Assembly: GCA_028819775.1 (NCBI GenBank)
Contig: JAPPKV010000013.1
Span: forward strand, 1 to 5,717
Reading direction: 5' to 3'
From: Gammaproteobacteria bacterium
GTDB lineage: Bacteria > Pseudomonadota > Gammaproteobacteria > Pseudomonadales > Azotimanducaceae_A
Length of the DNA: 5,717 nt
In this document: one piece after another, positions 5,200 through 5,717 of the stretch
How positions within the stretch are numbered: position 1 is the first letter of the stretch
Layout: each line of letters starts with the position of its first letter
The notes under the pieces: model-generated
Told to the model about the DNA's origin: nothing
Seen by the model: only the letters and a program-made list of their open reading frames with translations
Databases searched by the model: none
Translations under genes and position numbers: made by a program

Positions 5200-5717
5200 T
5201 TGAGTGGGACGACGGCTACACACCCGGTGCTAGCTGTCGAGGACGTCCAGACCCGGTTCCACACCCAGGAAGGCATCGTGCACGCCGTGAACGGCATCGG
5301 CTTCGAGCTAGGGGAGGGCGAAGTCCTCGGTGTGGTCGGCGAGAGCGGCTCGGGCAAGAGCGTGACCATGCTGTCGCTCCTCGGGCTGCTGCCCACGCCG
5401 CCGGCGGAGATCGTCTCGGGGTGTGCGCGGCTCGAAGGCGAGGACCTGATGGCGCTCGACGCGGACCGGCTTCGGGAGGTGCGGGGCGCCCGGGTGGGAT
5501 TCATCTTCCAGGATCCGATGACGTCGCTGAACCCCGTGCTCACCGTGGGCTATCAGTTGACGGAGCCGCTGCGCGTACATCTCGGCATGGACAAGGCGGC
5601 CGCCCGGGAACGCGCCGCGCAGTTGCTGGACCTGGTGGGCATCCCCGAGGCGACGCGGCGCTTGAGCGACTTTCCGCACCAGTTCTCGGGGGGCATGCGG
5701 CAACGGGTGATGATCGC
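5200..5717 (+). CDS. Oligopeptide/dipeptide ABC transporter ATP-binding protein (OppD/DppD type), 3' end outside the window
   Basis: This is the ATPase subunit that powers uptake of peptides (or nickel, or related substrates) through an Opp/Dpp-type permease at the inner membrane. 172 codons are visible. VLAVEDVQTRF opens the nucleotide-binding domain. Walker A is GESGSGKS at residues 47-54, the Q-loop is FIFQDPMTSLNP with Gln104, and the ABC signature is FSGGMRQR at 162-169. The QDPMTSLNP and HQFSGGMRQRVMIA wording is typical of the OppD/DppD branch. The window ends before Walker B; full-length members are about 320-350 residues, so roughly half is missing. The TTG start is set by GGAGG at 5190-5194. 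The frame is closed upstream by the TGA at 5170-5172. The permease, OppF and binding-protein genes are not in view and could follow to the right. The exact substrate cannot be told from this subunit. Confidence 0.93.
   Translation, partial: MSGTTATHPVLAVEDVQTRFHTQEGIVHAVNGIGFELGEGEVLGVVGESGSGKSVTMLSLLGLLPTPPAEIVSGCARLEGEDLMALDADRLREVRGARVGFIFQDPMTSLNPVLTVGYQLTEPLRVHLGMDKAAARERAAQLLDLVGIPEATRRLSDFPHQFSGGMRQRVMI

Noticed and set aside
4780..5223. N-terminal extension of the nucleoside hydrolase back to 5223
   Set aside because: The frame is open, but it would put the Sec signal peptide about 150 residues inside the protein, it runs through the hairpin cluster, and its translation is Arg/Pro/Ser-rich with no family likeness.
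5022..5703. - strand ORFs opposite the ABC transporter gene
   Set aside because: The + strand frame has Walker A, Q-loop and ABC signature in order, so the - strand frames are shadows.

Overview
The window is high-GC bacterial DNA with strong GGAGG-type ribosome binding sites, GTG/TTG starts, Sec signal peptides, a lipobox protein, a zinc-binding anti-sigma factor and an Opp/Dpp-type ABC transporter. This fits a Gram-negative bacterium, most likely an uncultured or environmental proteobacterium. The species cannot be told from the sequence.

Positions 170-3117 (+ strand) hold a tightly coupled four-gene operon: an ECF sigma factor, a membrane-anchored ZAS anti-sigma factor, and two tandem paralogous secreted proteins (A and B) of a family I do not recognise. 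Every junction overlaps: 11 bp, then ATGA, then ATGA. The expected N-terminal part of the sigma factor (170-286) is present in frame but interrupted by an amber codon at 257-259. A and B arose by a tandem duplication of about 926 bp. Its unit appears to include the last ~45-70 bp of the anti-sigma gene, so the extra C-terminal tail of A looks like anti-sigma DNA read partly in another frame. By analogy with known ECF/anti-sigma/sensor operons, A and B may act with the periplasmic domain of the anti-sigma factor. That is inference.

Positions 3133-4779 (- strand) carry two genes convergent with the operon: a small putative lipoprotein of unknown function, and upstream of it an exported nucleoside-hydrolase-family protein. 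They are 75 bp apart and could be co-transcribed. The lipoprotein has two competing starts.

Positions 4780-5199 are intergenic between divergent genes. They hold a 15-nt palindrome (4886-4900) and a run of four hairpins (4993-5089) that resembles a REP-type repeat cluster. At 5200 an OppD/DppD-type ABC transporter ATPase gene begins from a TTG codon and runs off the right edge just after its ABC signature motif.

The most interesting element is the sigma/anti-sigma/A/B operon, because of its unrecognised duplicated secreted partners, the visible record of how the duplication happened, and the amber codon in the sigma gene.
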